In this document: positions 1 to 8,865 of the stretch, one piece after another
How the letters are laid out: each line of letters starts with the position of its first letter
How positions within the stretch are numbered: position 1 is the first letter of the stretch
NCBI GenBank assembly: GCA_031268385.1
Contig: JAIRXH010000002.1
Coordinates: forward strand, 1-32,370
Length of the DNA stretch: 32,370 bases
Direction of reading: 5' to 3'
From: Treponema sp.
GTDB taxonomy: Bacteria; Spirochaetota; Spirochaetia; Treponematales; Breznakiellaceae
Notes under the pieces: model-generated
The model's input: only the letters and a program-made list of their open reading frames with translations
Databases searched by the model: none
What the model was told of the DNA's origin: nothing
Made by a program: the position numbers and the translations under genes

Positions 1-1526
1 TAAAGCTGCTGAAGCCTCAAAAAGAAACCTCGCATTTCCTTCAACGCCGCTTTGTAATATTCCAGATGTTTCCGGTGGATTTTTCCTTCTTCTTCCCTTG
101 GTTCATAGGTCCTGCCGGCCTTGACAAAGCCGCCGGCCGTTTTTTTCAGATCCGGAAAAACTCCCGCCGCGTTTCCCGCCAAAATTACCGCGCCGCGCAT
201 GGATGCGTCATCCAGTTCAAGCGTGGTGTATTTCTTGCCGCTCGTATCGGCGTTCATCTGTATCCAGACCGGCGACCTGGCGCCGCCGCCTATTACCCGG
301 ACTTCGGAAAAATCAAGTTCAGGATAGAGCCTGCCGGCGCTTTCCAGCGCCAAGGCAAAATCATAGGTAAAACTCTCAAGCAGCGCGTGGTAAAAATGTT
401 CCGGTTTGTGACTCCAATCGTGCCCCATCCAAAGCCCCCGCAGGGCGCTGTCTATGGGCATGGAACTGCCCCCAAAAAGACCGATAGCCATAAGCCCGCG
501 GCTTCCCGCCGGTATTCCCTCAATCGCTTTCTCGATTCTGGCAAAGGCGGTCTTTTTATCCTCGTCGTGCCGGCGGTAGAAATTGTCGACAAACCAGTCA
601 AGGGTTATGCCTGAACCGGCGGCAAAATGGGTAACGTAGAATTCCCCCGGAACGGCGGAACACAGAACATCCAGGCGCCGCTCGGTGATGTCGGGCCGGT
701 AGTCTTTTACACAGCAGCTTACCTCTCCGTAAGAGGACGCCTCAAAAACGACCCGTCCGCTTTCCACATTTCCCGCGCCCAGACATCCGGCCACTTTGTC
801 TCCGGCGCCCGCGACCAGGGGAATTCCCGGCCGCATTCCCAAAATCTCCGCGTATTCGGCGGCAAGTTTGCCGCACACACAATTGCAGTCAACAATTCGG
901 GGCAGGTATTTTTTGTCAAGTCCCAAAGCGCCGCAGATCTTGTCCGACCAAACGCCCCTGCCTACATCGGCCAGTCCCGTCCATGAAATATAGGAACGAT
1001 CAATAACCGCGTCTTCGATGTCAAGGTGACCCAGCTTTCCGATTACATACCCCGAGATCATCAGGTATTTCGCTATTTTTTTTGCCTGGGCGGGAAATTC
1101 CGTTTTGTACCATTCATATTTGGGGGCCATGGCGGGGAAGTTTGTTCCCCCCGTGACAAGAAAATCATCCTTCATCTCTTTCATCTGCCGGTCCGCGTAG
1201 GGCATGTACCGGGTATCCAGAGAGCAGGACCAGGTTGTAATATCTTCCCAGTTGGCGTCAACTCCCATGAAACCGGACATCTGTCCCGAGAAAACCATCG
1301 CCTCGACGGAAGACGCCCTGCCGCCCAGCTGCCTGGTCACATCCCTGACGCAGGCCAGCACCGAATCGAACAACTCCGAGCCTTTTTGAATAAAGGCCCC
1401 CGGTTCCGGCCGGTAATCCCTGACCGGTTCGGAAGCCTGCGCGAGACAATTTCCCGGGACATCGTAAACACCGGTCTTGATAAAACTGGTACCCAGATCA
1501 ACGGCCATAAACAAAATTTCCCGCAT
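1..1526 (-). CDS. FGGY-family carbohydrate kinase (xylulokinase/ribulokinase-like); 3' end at or just beyond the left window edge
   Basis: My own reverse translation from ATG at 1526: MREILFMAVDLGTSFIKTGVYDVPGNCLAQASEP...VFSGQMSGFMGVD...GAGDKVAGCLGAG...GGGARSPVWIQMNADTSGK. FGGY N-terminal and C-terminal motifs are present. It is absent from the ORF track because no complete stop codon lies inside the window (the last partial codon is TA?). Confidence 0.88.
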   Translation of the reverse strand, partial: MREILFMAVDLGTSFIKTGVYDVPGNCLAQASEPVRDYRPEPGAFIQKGSELFDSVLACVRDVTRQLGGRASSVEAMVFSGQMSGFMGVDANWEDITTWSCSLDTRYMPYADRQMKEMKDDFLVTGGTNFPAMAPKYEWYKTEFPAQAKKIAKYLMISGYVIGKLGHLDIEDAVIDRSYISWTGLADVGRGVWSDKICGALGLDKKYLPRIVDCNCVCGKLAAEYAEILGMRPGIPLVAGAGDKVAGCLGAGNVESGRVVFEASSYGEVSCCVKDYRPDITERRLDVLCSAVPGEFYVTHFAAGSGITLDWFVDNFYRRHDEDKKTAFARIEKAIEGIPAGSRGLMAIGLFGGSSMPIDSALRGLWMGHDWSHKPEHFYHALLESFTYDFALALESAGRLYPELDFSEVRVIGGGARSPVWIQMNADTSGKKYTTLELDDASMRGAVILAGNAAGVFPDLKKTAGGFVKAGRTYEPREEEGKIHRKHLEYYKAALKEMRGFFLRLQQL

Positions 1527-1540
1527 TTTTATTCTCTCCT

Positions 1541-2206
1541 TCAGTAGGCCTTTGCCTCTTCCCCCGCCAAAAGTTTTATCGCGGAACTGGTTCCTATCCG
1601 GCTTGCCCCCTCGGCAATAAAGAGCTCCAAATCTTCACGGGTTTTTATTCCTCCGGCGGCTTTTATTTTTACCCCGGCCCCGATGTGTTTTTTAAACAAC
1701 CGGATGTCTTCTATCTTTGCTCCCGCCGTTCCAAAACCGGTGGATGTTTTTATATAATCAGCCTTTCCGTCGCCGACGCATTTGCACAGTCTGATCTTCT
1801 CTTCTTCGGCAAGATAACACGTCTCAATGATAACCTTGAGAATGGTCCCCGCCCCCGCCGCTTCCCGTACCAATCCAATTTCCCCGGTAATCCGGTCAAA
1901 ATCGCCGTTTTTGACATCGCCGATATTGATGACCATATCAACCTCGGAGGCTCCGTCCTGTACCGCACGGGCGGCTTCCGCCGCCTTGATTTCCCCGGCA
2001 TTATACCCCAGGGGAAAACCGATTACGGTGCAGACATTCAGGGCCGGGAACCTGTCCTTTGCCCTTTTTGCATAAGAAGGGGGAATACACACCGAAGCGG
2101 TTTGGTAACGCAGAGCCTCTTCGCAGAGCGTTTGTATTTCTTCCCACGAGGCGAAAGCCTTTAACAGCGTGTGATCAATACGGGACAAAATTTCTTTATC
2201 GGTCAT
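1541..2206 (-). CDS. deoC: Deoxyribose-phosphate aldolase (DeoC family)
   Basis: MTDKEILSRIDHTLLKAFASWEEI...VCTVIGFPLGYN...EVDMVINIG...DYIKTSTGFGTAGA...GVKIKAAGGIKT...RIGTSSA: class I aldolase with the Schiff-base lysine motif IKTSTGF. Confidence 0.93.
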   Translation of the reverse strand: MTDKEILSRIDHTLLKAFASWEEIQTLCEEALRYQTASVCIPPSYAKRAKDRFPALNVCTVIGFPLGYNAGEIKAAEAARAVQDGASEVDMVINIGDVKNGDFDRITGEIGLVREAAGAGTILKVIIETCYLAEEEKIRLCKCVGDGKADYIKTSTGFGTAGAKIEDIRLFKKHIGAGVKIKAAGGIKTREDLELFIAEGASRIGTSSAIKLLAGEEAKAY

Positions 2207-2217
2207 ACATAATTCCT

Positions 2218-2928
2218 TTACCAGGACAGCAATTCGCCCTGATGAGTCATATACAGCTGATCCCTTGGCCATTTGTCAATGTCCACAGCGATATTCACAA
2301 TATTATCCGCGCTTTCACCGGGCTCAATGGAGGCGCTGCTCCGTTTTGCCCGGTCTCCGCCCATTTGCGTGCGGAGCCATCCGGGGTGGAACAGCAGAAC
2401 CCGCGCCTCTTTTTCCCACAGTTCATTGGACAAGAGTTTCCCCAGCATGTTCACGGCGGCCTTGGACATGCAGTACGCGTATTCCGCCCTGCGTCTGGTG
2501 GCGCCTATGCTTCCCGCCTCGGAGGAAACAATCACCACCAGGGTTCCCTTTCCTATCAGGGGCCATATTTCCCGTCCGAGCCTGAGCGTACCCAGCGTAT
2601 TTACATTGTAATATTTTATGCAGGTTTCACTGTCCGTAGCGGCCAGACCTTTGTCATCGTGATACGCGAATATGCCGGCCACGCTGTAGACAATGTCCAC
2701 CCTCTTTTCCGGGGCAAGCAGTTCACGAACCGCGTTCTTTACGCTCGCGTCATCTCCCAGGTCGCACTGGGCAATGTGCAGCCGGGGATTTTCATGCTGC
2801 AGTTCTTTTAATTCACCGGTTATTTGAAATTCAAGCCCGTATACAACATCGCCCAGCAGCAAATGTTTTTTCGTGATACAGTACCCCAGTCCGCGGCCCG
2901 CACCGGTAACCACCACAATTTTATCCAT
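2218..2928 (-). CDS. Short-chain dehydrogenase/reductase (SDR) family oxidoreductase
   Basis: MDKIVVVTGAGRGLGYCITKK (TGxxxGxG), internal VSSEAGSIG...YAYCMSKAAV (YxxxK region). Confidence 0.9.
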   Translation of the reverse strand: MDKIVVVTGAGRGLGYCITKKHLLLGDVVYGLEFQITGELKELQHENPRLHIAQCDLGDDASVKNAVRELLAPEKRVDIVYSVAGIFAYHDDKGLAATDSETCIKYYNVNTLGTLRLGREIWPLIGKGTLVVIVSSEAGSIGATRRRAEYAYCMSKAAVNMLGKLLSNELWEKEARVLLFHPGWLRTQMGGDRAKRSSASIEPGESADNIVNIAVDIDKWPRDQLYMTHQGELLSW

Positions 2929-3038
2929 AATAAATTTTCACTCCTTGTATTCGGCCTTCCGGCCGGGAAATATTCCGGGGGACTCGTTCGAAAACCGGCC
3001 GGATTTCAAAACAGGCCGCCGCCCCGGACAAAGGCAGA

Positions 3039-4103
3039 CTATGTACCGGCCCCGGCGGCTTCAAGCCCCCAGGGATAGAACATTATCTTGTTAAAGAAAA
3101 AACCTCCCCCGGCGATTTTTTCAAATATACCCGGCGCCTGGTCCAGGGAAAGCCGGTGGCTGATAATTTTTTTCGCGCTTGCCCCGTTCTTCATAAGAAG
3201 AATGGAACCTGTCCAGTCCGATCCGGGAAAAGGACTGGTAAAGGAATTCCACGAACCCCTGATGTCAAGCTGTTCCCGCATGATCAAATCCACATCTTTT
3301 TCCGAAAGTTCAAGCCCCTTGTGGGAGATTCCCAAAAGCACCACCCTGCCGAGTTTTGAAACGCAGTGAATACAGTCCCGCTGGGCGGCGGGAACCCCTG
3401 AAAAATCAACCGCCACATCCGCCCCACCGCCGGTTTCTTCTTTTACCCTTTGGGACACGTTGCCTTCCCCGGCGTTAACGCTCACGTCCGCTCCAAGAGA
3501 AGCGGCTATGTGGAGTTTTTCCGGCCACACATCAACGGCGATAATTTTCGAGGCTCCGTTTCTTTTCGCGTACTGCAGCGCGAAAAGCCCTATGGGCCCG
3601 GCGCCGTAAATGACAACGCTTTCCCCTTTTTTGAAACCCGCCCGCGTCATGGCGTGCAGGGCGTTGGCGCAGGGGTCCGTAGCGGCCGCGTCTTCCCAGG
3701 AAATTTCCGGGGGAAGGCGGAGCAGGTTTGTCCCCTTTACCGCGATGTATTCGGCCATGGCGCCGTCGCACCGGGAACCGTAGTAATTGTAATCTTCGCA
3801 GAGGGAGAACTCTCCCTTTTGACACCAGGTACATTTTCCGCAGGGAACAAGGGGCGGAACGGTAACCCGGTCTCCGGCGGAAAATTCGCCGGCGTTCTTT
3901 CCGGCCTTTTCGATGCTGCCCGAAAATTCATGCCCGATGACAAGCGGCGATACATGGGCGCCGTAGCTGAGCACCCTTGGTATATCAGAACCGCAGACCC
4001 CAACCGCCATCACCTTGATCAATACTTCGTCATTTTTAATTTCGGGAACCGGTATGTCTTCCGTTCTGAGATCGCCCGGTTTGTGAAGCCTCACCGCTTT
4101 CAT
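3039..4103 (-). CDS. Zinc-binding medium-chain alcohol/polyol dehydrogenase
   Basis: MKAVRLHKPGDLRTEDIPVPEIKNDEVLIKVMAVGVCGSDIPR..GHEFSG..C..C..C zinc ligands, GAGPIGLFALQYAK nucleotide-binding motif. Confidence 0.9.
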   Translation of the reverse strand: MKAVRLHKPGDLRTEDIPVPEIKNDEVLIKVMAVGVCGSDIPRVLSYGAHVSPLVIGHEFSGSIEKAGKNAGEFSAGDRVTVPPLVPCGKCTWCQKGEFSLCEDYNYYGSRCDGAMAEYIAVKGTNLLRLPPEISWEDAAATDPCANALHAMTRAGFKKGESVVIYGAGPIGLFALQYAKRNGASKIIAVDVWPEKLHIAASLGADVSVNAGEGNVSQRVKEETGGGADVAVDFSGVPAAQRDCIHCVSKLGRVVLLGISHKGLELSEKDVDLIMREQLDIRGSWNSFTSPFPGSDWTGSILLMKNGASAKKIISHRLSLDQAPGIFEKIAGGGFFFNKIMFYPWGLEAAGAGT

Positions 4104-4122
4104 GCTATCCTCCGCTGTACAA

Positions 4123-5634
4123 TCAGATTTGTTTAAGCCGTATCACATTCCAGGACAACTTTGGCAGCGAGGCGGATACCAGTTCATCGTTAATGACGGC
4201 ATTTCCCCGGCTGTGGGGCTTCACCTTTTCCGGTTCCCGTTCCGTATTTGTGTCTTTGGGATCGGCGCTTTCCACAACGATATGTTCTTCCACCCTGTAT
4301 TTCGAAAAGCCCCGCAGTTTCAGTTCCAGGGGAAGGCTTTCGGCAAGGCTGCGGTTGACGGCAAAGACGGCAAGATCTCCGTTGTCCGCCAGCACCGCCG
4401 CCGCGTCCAGATAAGGAACGCCGGTATAATCGGTGGCGTCGTATTTCGGCGAATCTATCCTGGTTACAAGGCTCGTTCCCCGCCCGTATCTGGAGAAGTG
4501 AAGCCAGGCGTAATAGGGGGGCAGCACCCACACGCCGGCGGCTGAAGTGCGGATATGGGAAATACTGTTGACAAGTTCGGACATGCAGGCAATCTTGACC
4601 CGGTCGGCATGACGGAGTATTGCTATCAACATGCCGCCCAGCGCCACCGTGTCTTCCTGGGTGTAGGCATCCTCAAGCAGGGAAGGCGCGACCGCCCAGA
4701 TTTTTTCTTCATCATGCCGCTGTTCGTCGGATTCGGAAACGCCGTGCCAGGTGTTATACTCGTCAAAGGATATATGTACCGTATGCCTGCTTCTCAACTT
4801 TGCCTTTACGTAATCAATGGTAGAAATGGTGTCCCTGAAGAACTGGTCCGTGGAAAGCGCCTTGGCAAGATAATTCGGAGTATTTTTTTTGGCGTTGCTT
4901 AGATAATGATGAATGGAAAGATAATCAATGTCGTCGTAGGCTTCTTCCAGCGCCGCCGCGTCAAAAGAAGGATAGGTGGACATTCCCGGATTGGAAGATC
5001 CCGCCAGTACGGTTTTAATCGATTTATCCACCCGCTTCATGCCGCGGGAAGCCTCACGGGCCAGCAGCCCGTAGGCGGTTCCCGTCGTATGTCCCACCTG
5101 CCAGGGACCATCTATCTCGTTGGTAAGACACCAGTATTTTATTCCGTGCGGTTCGGGATAACCGTGGGCAGCCCGCAGATCCGACCAATATGTGCCCTTC
5201 GGAAAATTGCAGTACTCAAGGACATACATGGCGTCCAGTATCCCCCTGGTGCAGAGATTCACGGTCATCATAATCCCCGAACCGTTACGCTTTGACCAGT
5301 CAACAAATTCGTTAATGCCGAATTCATTGGTTTCTATACAGTACCAGGCAACCTCAAGGCGCCGGGGACGCTGTTCTCTGGGACCAATGCTGTCCTCCCA
5401 GCGGTAGGTGGATGTATAATTTCCTCCGGGAAAACGGTTCAGGGCAAGATTGAGCGGCCTGGTTACTTCAAGGACATCTTTTCTGAAACCATGTTCATCC
5501 GCCGCGGGATGTCCCGGCTCATAAATACCGTGATAAACGCAGCGGCCAAGGGGCTCAACAAAAGAACCGAAAACTTTTTCGTCAACGGCGTCGATAACAA
5601 AATCCCTGTCCAGTATTACTGTTGCCTTTTCCAT
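4123..5634 (-). CDS. Alpha-L-arabinofuranosidase, GH51
   Basis: MEKATVILDRDFVIDAVDEKVFGSFVEPLGRCVYHGIYEPGHPAADEHGFRKDVLEVTRPLNLALNRFPGGNYTSTYRWEDSIGPREQRP...WCLTNEIDGPWQVG...FDEYNTWH: GH51 hallmarks including acid/base NE(I)DGPWQ. Start chosen at the internal Met (MEKATV). Confidence 0.93.
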   Translation of the reverse strand: MEKATVILDRDFVIDAVDEKVFGSFVEPLGRCVYHGIYEPGHPAADEHGFRKDVLEVTRPLNLALNRFPGGNYTSTYRWEDSIGPREQRPRRLEVAWYCIETNEFGINEFVDWSKRNGSGIMMTVNLCTRGILDAMYVLEYCNFPKGTYWSDLRAAHGYPEPHGIKYWCLTNEIDGPWQVGHTTGTAYGLLAREASRGMKRVDKSIKTVLAGSSNPGMSTYPSFDAAALEEAYDDIDYLSIHHYLSNAKKNTPNYLAKALSTDQFFRDTISTIDYVKAKLRSRHTVHISFDEYNTWHGVSESDEQRHDEEKIWAVAPSLLEDAYTQEDTVALGGMLIAILRHADRVKIACMSELVNSISHIRTSAAGVWVLPPYYAWLHFSRYGRGTSLVTRIDSPKYDATDYTGVPYLDAAAVLADNGDLAVFAVNRSLAESLPLELKLRGFSKYRVEEHIVVESADPKDTNTEREPEKVKPHSRGNAVINDELVSASLPKLSWNVIRLKQI

Positions 5635-5653
5635 CCCGATTCCTCCCGTATTT

Positions 5654-6040
5654 TCAGCCCTGTATGGCTTCAATCTCCACACCGTCAGGATCCACTATCA
5701 GCATCACCTTTTTTTTGATCCCCGGAATATATTCCGGTTCCAGATTTATCCTGACACCTGCCTGTTTGCAGCGTTCGTACAATCCGTCAAGATCATCTAC
5801 CACCAGCGCCATGTGGCGGTAAATTCCCACATCGGTATTGCCGGTCTTCCATTCCTTCTGGGGATTTTTGTAGCCGATAAGCTCCAGCTTTACCCCCGGC
5901 AGGGCATAGTAGTACAAGACATGATCCCCCAAATCCACCGTTTCCAGTTTTTTGAGTTCCAGAATATTTTCATAAAAATCGAAAGCTTTTTTCGTATCGG
6001 TGCAATTGATCGTGATATGATCCACTCCGGTTATTTTCAT
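5654..6040 (-). CDS. VOC (glyoxalase/bleomycin resistance) superfamily protein
   Basis: MKITGVDHITINCTDTKKAFDFYENILELKK...RHMALVVDDLDGLYERCKQAG...VDPDGVEIEAIQG. Confidence 0.87.
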   Translation of the reverse strand: MKITGVDHITINCTDTKKAFDFYENILELKKLETVDLGDHVLYYYALPGVKLELIGYKNPQKEWKTGNTDVGIYRHMALVVDDLDGLYERCKQAGVRINLEPEYIPGIKKKVMLIVDPDGVEIEAIQG

Positions 6041-6074
6041 GACGCCGCCTCCTTTTCGACAGCTTCGGTCCGCC

Positions 6075-7472
6075 CTACACTTCCACGTATTCTATTTCCA
6101 GAATACGGCAGAGAGCCTCGAACCGGCCCCTCACGTCGCCTAAAAACAGCACCTCGTGATGGGTCCCGCCGTATCCAAGCCATCCATCCATTGCCTTGCG
6201 GATTCCCGAATCGGGCTTGAAGAAAGCGTGATTCATGGGTACGTCTTTCAGCTCTTCGGTATCCAGAACGGTTCCCTGGGAAACAACAAGACGGTACTGT
6301 TCGCCCGCTACGGAAACCAGGGAAAGCAGCGTGGCCCTTCCTGGCTCCACATTAAATTTGGGAGTCGGCGGGTTCTCCAGATCGCCTATATCCAGAGGCC
6401 GGTCAATAAGCGTCACCCCCCGGTCTTTGCGGGCAACCTTCCAGTTTCCCTCTCCCATGTGGGAAAGCATGGCCGCGTCTTTGCCGAAGTCAAGGGAATA
6501 CATTTCGGTAAAATGGGGATTTTCGGAAATCATGTGGCCGATTACCGTGAGGAGCAGCACATTGGTGTCCCCTTCGGCGGAATACCCGTATCCCTTGGCC
6601 AGAAGGCTCGACCCCCCCAGTATGGGAAGCTGCTTCAGCCTGCCGTCTTCCTTGTAGATATTGAAGAACTGGGAGAAACCGTCGTAGTTATTGGCGGTAA
6701 GGAATTTCTCAAAGGCTATCTGCATCCTGGCGGCGTAACGGTGATTTTCCGCGGGCAGCCCGGGATCGATCCTGAAATTCTTTTTGTCTTCCGCAATCTG
6801 GGCGTCAATTTCCGCGCCGCTTACCTTTTCCATGAGGGCGTAAACCGGCCCTATGGTTTCGTGATTGGCCTCGACGCCGAATTTGCGACAGAAGGCGGCG
6901 TCGTCCCCCATGATGTCTCCCATGTTATGCATGCGTCCAAAGATGGCGACTTTGGTTTTTTTCAGCCTGGAAACCGTATTGGCCGCCTGGGCCCAGTCGG
7001 CAATGAATGATTTGAAACGCGGCGACTGCCAATCTTCGGTAATGATCGCGGGCTTTATCCCGCAGCGCATCAATACGTTCGATGTATCCTGAATGCCGTG
7101 AATGCCCTGATTTGTGGTGCAGAGGATCCAATCCCAGTTGGGGGTAACATCGGGCAGAGGCTGAATGTTTGCCAAAAGAAGAGGCAGGTTGTTTTTCTTC
7201 ATGGCCTGAATCAGCCGGTTTCCGGGACTGTAAAGAAGGTTGGCGATCATAATCCCGTCGTATTCTTTATCGTTGAAATATTTGACATATTTTTCAATAT
7301 CGGACCGTTCCTTGGCGGGGCCGGGAAAATCCAGATCCACCACATCGGAAAGGCGGGAGGCAACTTCCCGCGCCCATTTTTCCTGCATTTTGGGAAGTTC
7401 CGGCTGAGACTTGTCATAAAGTCCCTGCATCAATCCCAAAAATCCAATTTTCGGTTTCTGCTTTACAATCAT
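6075..7472 (-). CDS. L-arabinose isomerase-like / L-fucose isomerase-fold sugar isomerase
   Basis: MIVKQKPKIGFLGLMQGLYDKSQPEL...PLLLANIQPLPDVTPNWDWILCTTNQGIHG...HMGEGNWKVA...GYGGTHHEVLFLGD: arabinose/fucose isomerase fold with AraA-like C-terminal GGTHHEVL. Confidence 0.82.
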   Translation of the reverse strand: MIVKQKPKIGFLGLMQGLYDKSQPELPKMQEKWAREVASRLSDVVDLDFPGPAKERSDIEKYVKYFNDKEYDGIMIANLLYSPGNRLIQAMKKNNLPLLLANIQPLPDVTPNWDWILCTTNQGIHGIQDTSNVLMRCGIKPAIITEDWQSPRFKSFIADWAQAANTVSRLKKTKVAIFGRMHNMGDIMGDDAAFCRKFGVEANHETIGPVYALMEKVSGAEIDAQIAEDKKNFRIDPGLPAENHRYAARMQIAFEKFLTANNYDGFSQFFNIYKEDGRLKQLPILGGSSLLAKGYGYSAEGDTNVLLLTVIGHMISENPHFTEMYSLDFGKDAAMLSHMGEGNWKVARKDRGVTLIDRPLDIGDLENPPTPKFNVEPGRATLLSLVSVAGEQYRLVVSQGTVLDTEELKDVPMNHAFFKPDSGIRKAMDGWLGYGGTHHEVLFLGDVRGRFEALCRILEIEYVEV

Positions 7473-7636
7473 GGCCTTCCTCCAAAAACATACTTCGATC
7501 ACCGTTCCAAAACGTCAGTCCCGAAACGGCCTCTCTTGAATTAGAGTCTGTCCGCAAAGTTCGCAAACGCAGTTTACGCACCAACATTGTGGACAGACAC
7601 GAATTAACCGGAAAACTGTTTCCGGCTTTACCCTCT

Positions 7637-8677
7637 TTAATCCATCACGATCACCGCTTTCAGCACGGAACCTTCCGCCGCTTCCCTGAAGGCGGTTTCA
7701 ATTTCGGAAAGCGGATACCGTTTGGAGATAAATTTTCCGGCGTTGATCGTGCCGCCGCGCAGAAGCTCCATGGCGGTTTTGTTCTGCGCCGGGGTTGAGG
7801 CATGCACTCCAAAAACCCCAATCTCGCGGTAATGAATGCGGTTACTGTCCAGAAAACCGGATCCGCCGCCGGGAAGGCCGCCGAAAAGCGAGAGCCTTCC
7901 GCATTTGGCCAAGGACTGAAGGCCGTCGCTCTGGGCGGCGCCCACCGAACAGGCGATGATGGCCGCGTCGGCGCCCTTGCCGCCTGTAAGGCGGATAATT
8001 TCACCGGCGGCGCCTTCTTTTCCCCCGGCGATAAAAGTTACGTCATCAAGCAGTTCCCCTGCCTGCCGCCGGCGCTCTTCCGAGGGCTCCACAATAAACA
8101 CCCGCGCCCCGCGCGCGCGGGCCAATTCGGCGTGCATACAGCCGATAATTCCGCTGCCGAAGATCGCCACATCCTCTCCGGCTTCAATGCGCAAATACGA
8201 CTGGGCGTTTATTACGCAGGCAAGAGGTTCGCTCAGGGTAAAGGGAACCATATCGTCAAGGGGGGGCAGTGTGTACACATTCCCCATAAGAAACGCCCTT
8301 TTGGGAAATACGGCGTATTCGGCGAAACCGCCGTCGTACTGAAAACCCATTGTCGCGAGATGATCGCACATATTGGTACGGCCTTTCACGCAGCTATAAC
8401 ACTCGCCGCAGCCTATGGCCGGGGCCATTGACACATAATCGCCCGTTTTGAAACCGCCGGGAAGTCCGGGGGCAAGTTCCGTAATGAGACCTACCATTTC
8501 GTGTCCCACTATACGGCCTTTGTCGGTCTTTTCACTGCCAAACCGGTACATGCGGACATCAGTCCCGCAGATCGAACAGGCCACAATCTTGACCAGGGCC
8601 CCCTCGCTGCCCGGAACCGGCGCCGGCACATCTTCCAGTCTGAGTTCCCTGTCACCCCAATAACGATACGCACGCAT
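7637..8677 (-). CDS. Zinc-dependent alcohol/polyol dehydrogenase
   Basis: MRAYRYWGDRELRLEDVPAPVPGSEGALVKIVACSICGTDVRMY..GHEMVG..CGECYSCVKGRTNMC; GSGIIGCMHAELARARGA Rossmann motif. Confidence 0.88.
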   Translation of the reverse strand: MRAYRYWGDRELRLEDVPAPVPGSEGALVKIVACSICGTDVRMYRFGSEKTDKGRIVGHEMVGLITELAPGLPGGFKTGDYVSMAPAIGCGECYSCVKGRTNMCDHLATMGFQYDGGFAEYAVFPKRAFLMGNVYTLPPLDDMVPFTLSEPLACVINAQSYLRIEAGEDVAIFGSGIIGCMHAELARARGARVFIVEPSEERRRQAGELLDDVTFIAGGKEGAAGEIIRLTGGKGADAAIIACSVGAAQSDGLQSLAKCGRLSLFGGLPGGGSGFLDSNRIHYREIGVFGVHASTPAQNKTAMELLRGGTINAGKFISKRYPLSEIETAFREAAEGSVLKAVIVMD

Positions 8678-8727
8678 AACTGTTTGTTTTCCCCGGAAAA
8701 TGTTAGTATTCCAACTAAATCACGCAT

Positions 8728-8755
8728 ATTATAACTTGTTTTGATAAAAAGTCAA
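8728..8755 (-). promoter_or_regulatory. Sigma70-like promoter for the catabolic operon (Zn-ADH onwards)
   Basis: Minus strand: TTGACT (8755-8750) - 16 nt - TATAAT (8733-8728), about 50 nt upstream of the start at 8677. Confidence 0.7.
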
Positions 8756-8824
8756 CTAAAATTATCTGTTAAAGTTCCTAAAATAACACTCGGGAACAGA
8801 TACGGAGCATTCCGGGGAATGTTG

Positions 8825-8859
8825 AGCCGGTTACAAAACAACCTGCTTTGTAACCGGCT
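8825..8859 (-). terminator. Strong stem-loop terminating the SBP-permease-permease-VOC operon
   Basis: Perfect 13-bp inverted repeat AGCCGGTTACAAA/TTTGTAACCGGCT with a 9-nt loop, 6 nt downstream of the VOC stop codon. A second small stem CATTCC-GG-GGAATG (8808-8821) follows. No long U tract. Confidence 0.6.
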
Positions 8860-8865
8860 TTCCCT

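Noticed and set aside
66-614. Plus-strand 182-aa ORF and neighbouring plus-strand ORFs (627-986, 1026-1547)
   Set aside because: Antisense shadows of the FGGY kinase, which translates cleanly on the minus strand with family motifs.
1685-4136. Plus-strand ORFs 1685-2164, 2059-2811, 3450-4136
   Set aside because: Antisense to DeoC, SDR and Zn-ADH; no recognisable domain, Arg/Pro/Gly-rich shadow composition.
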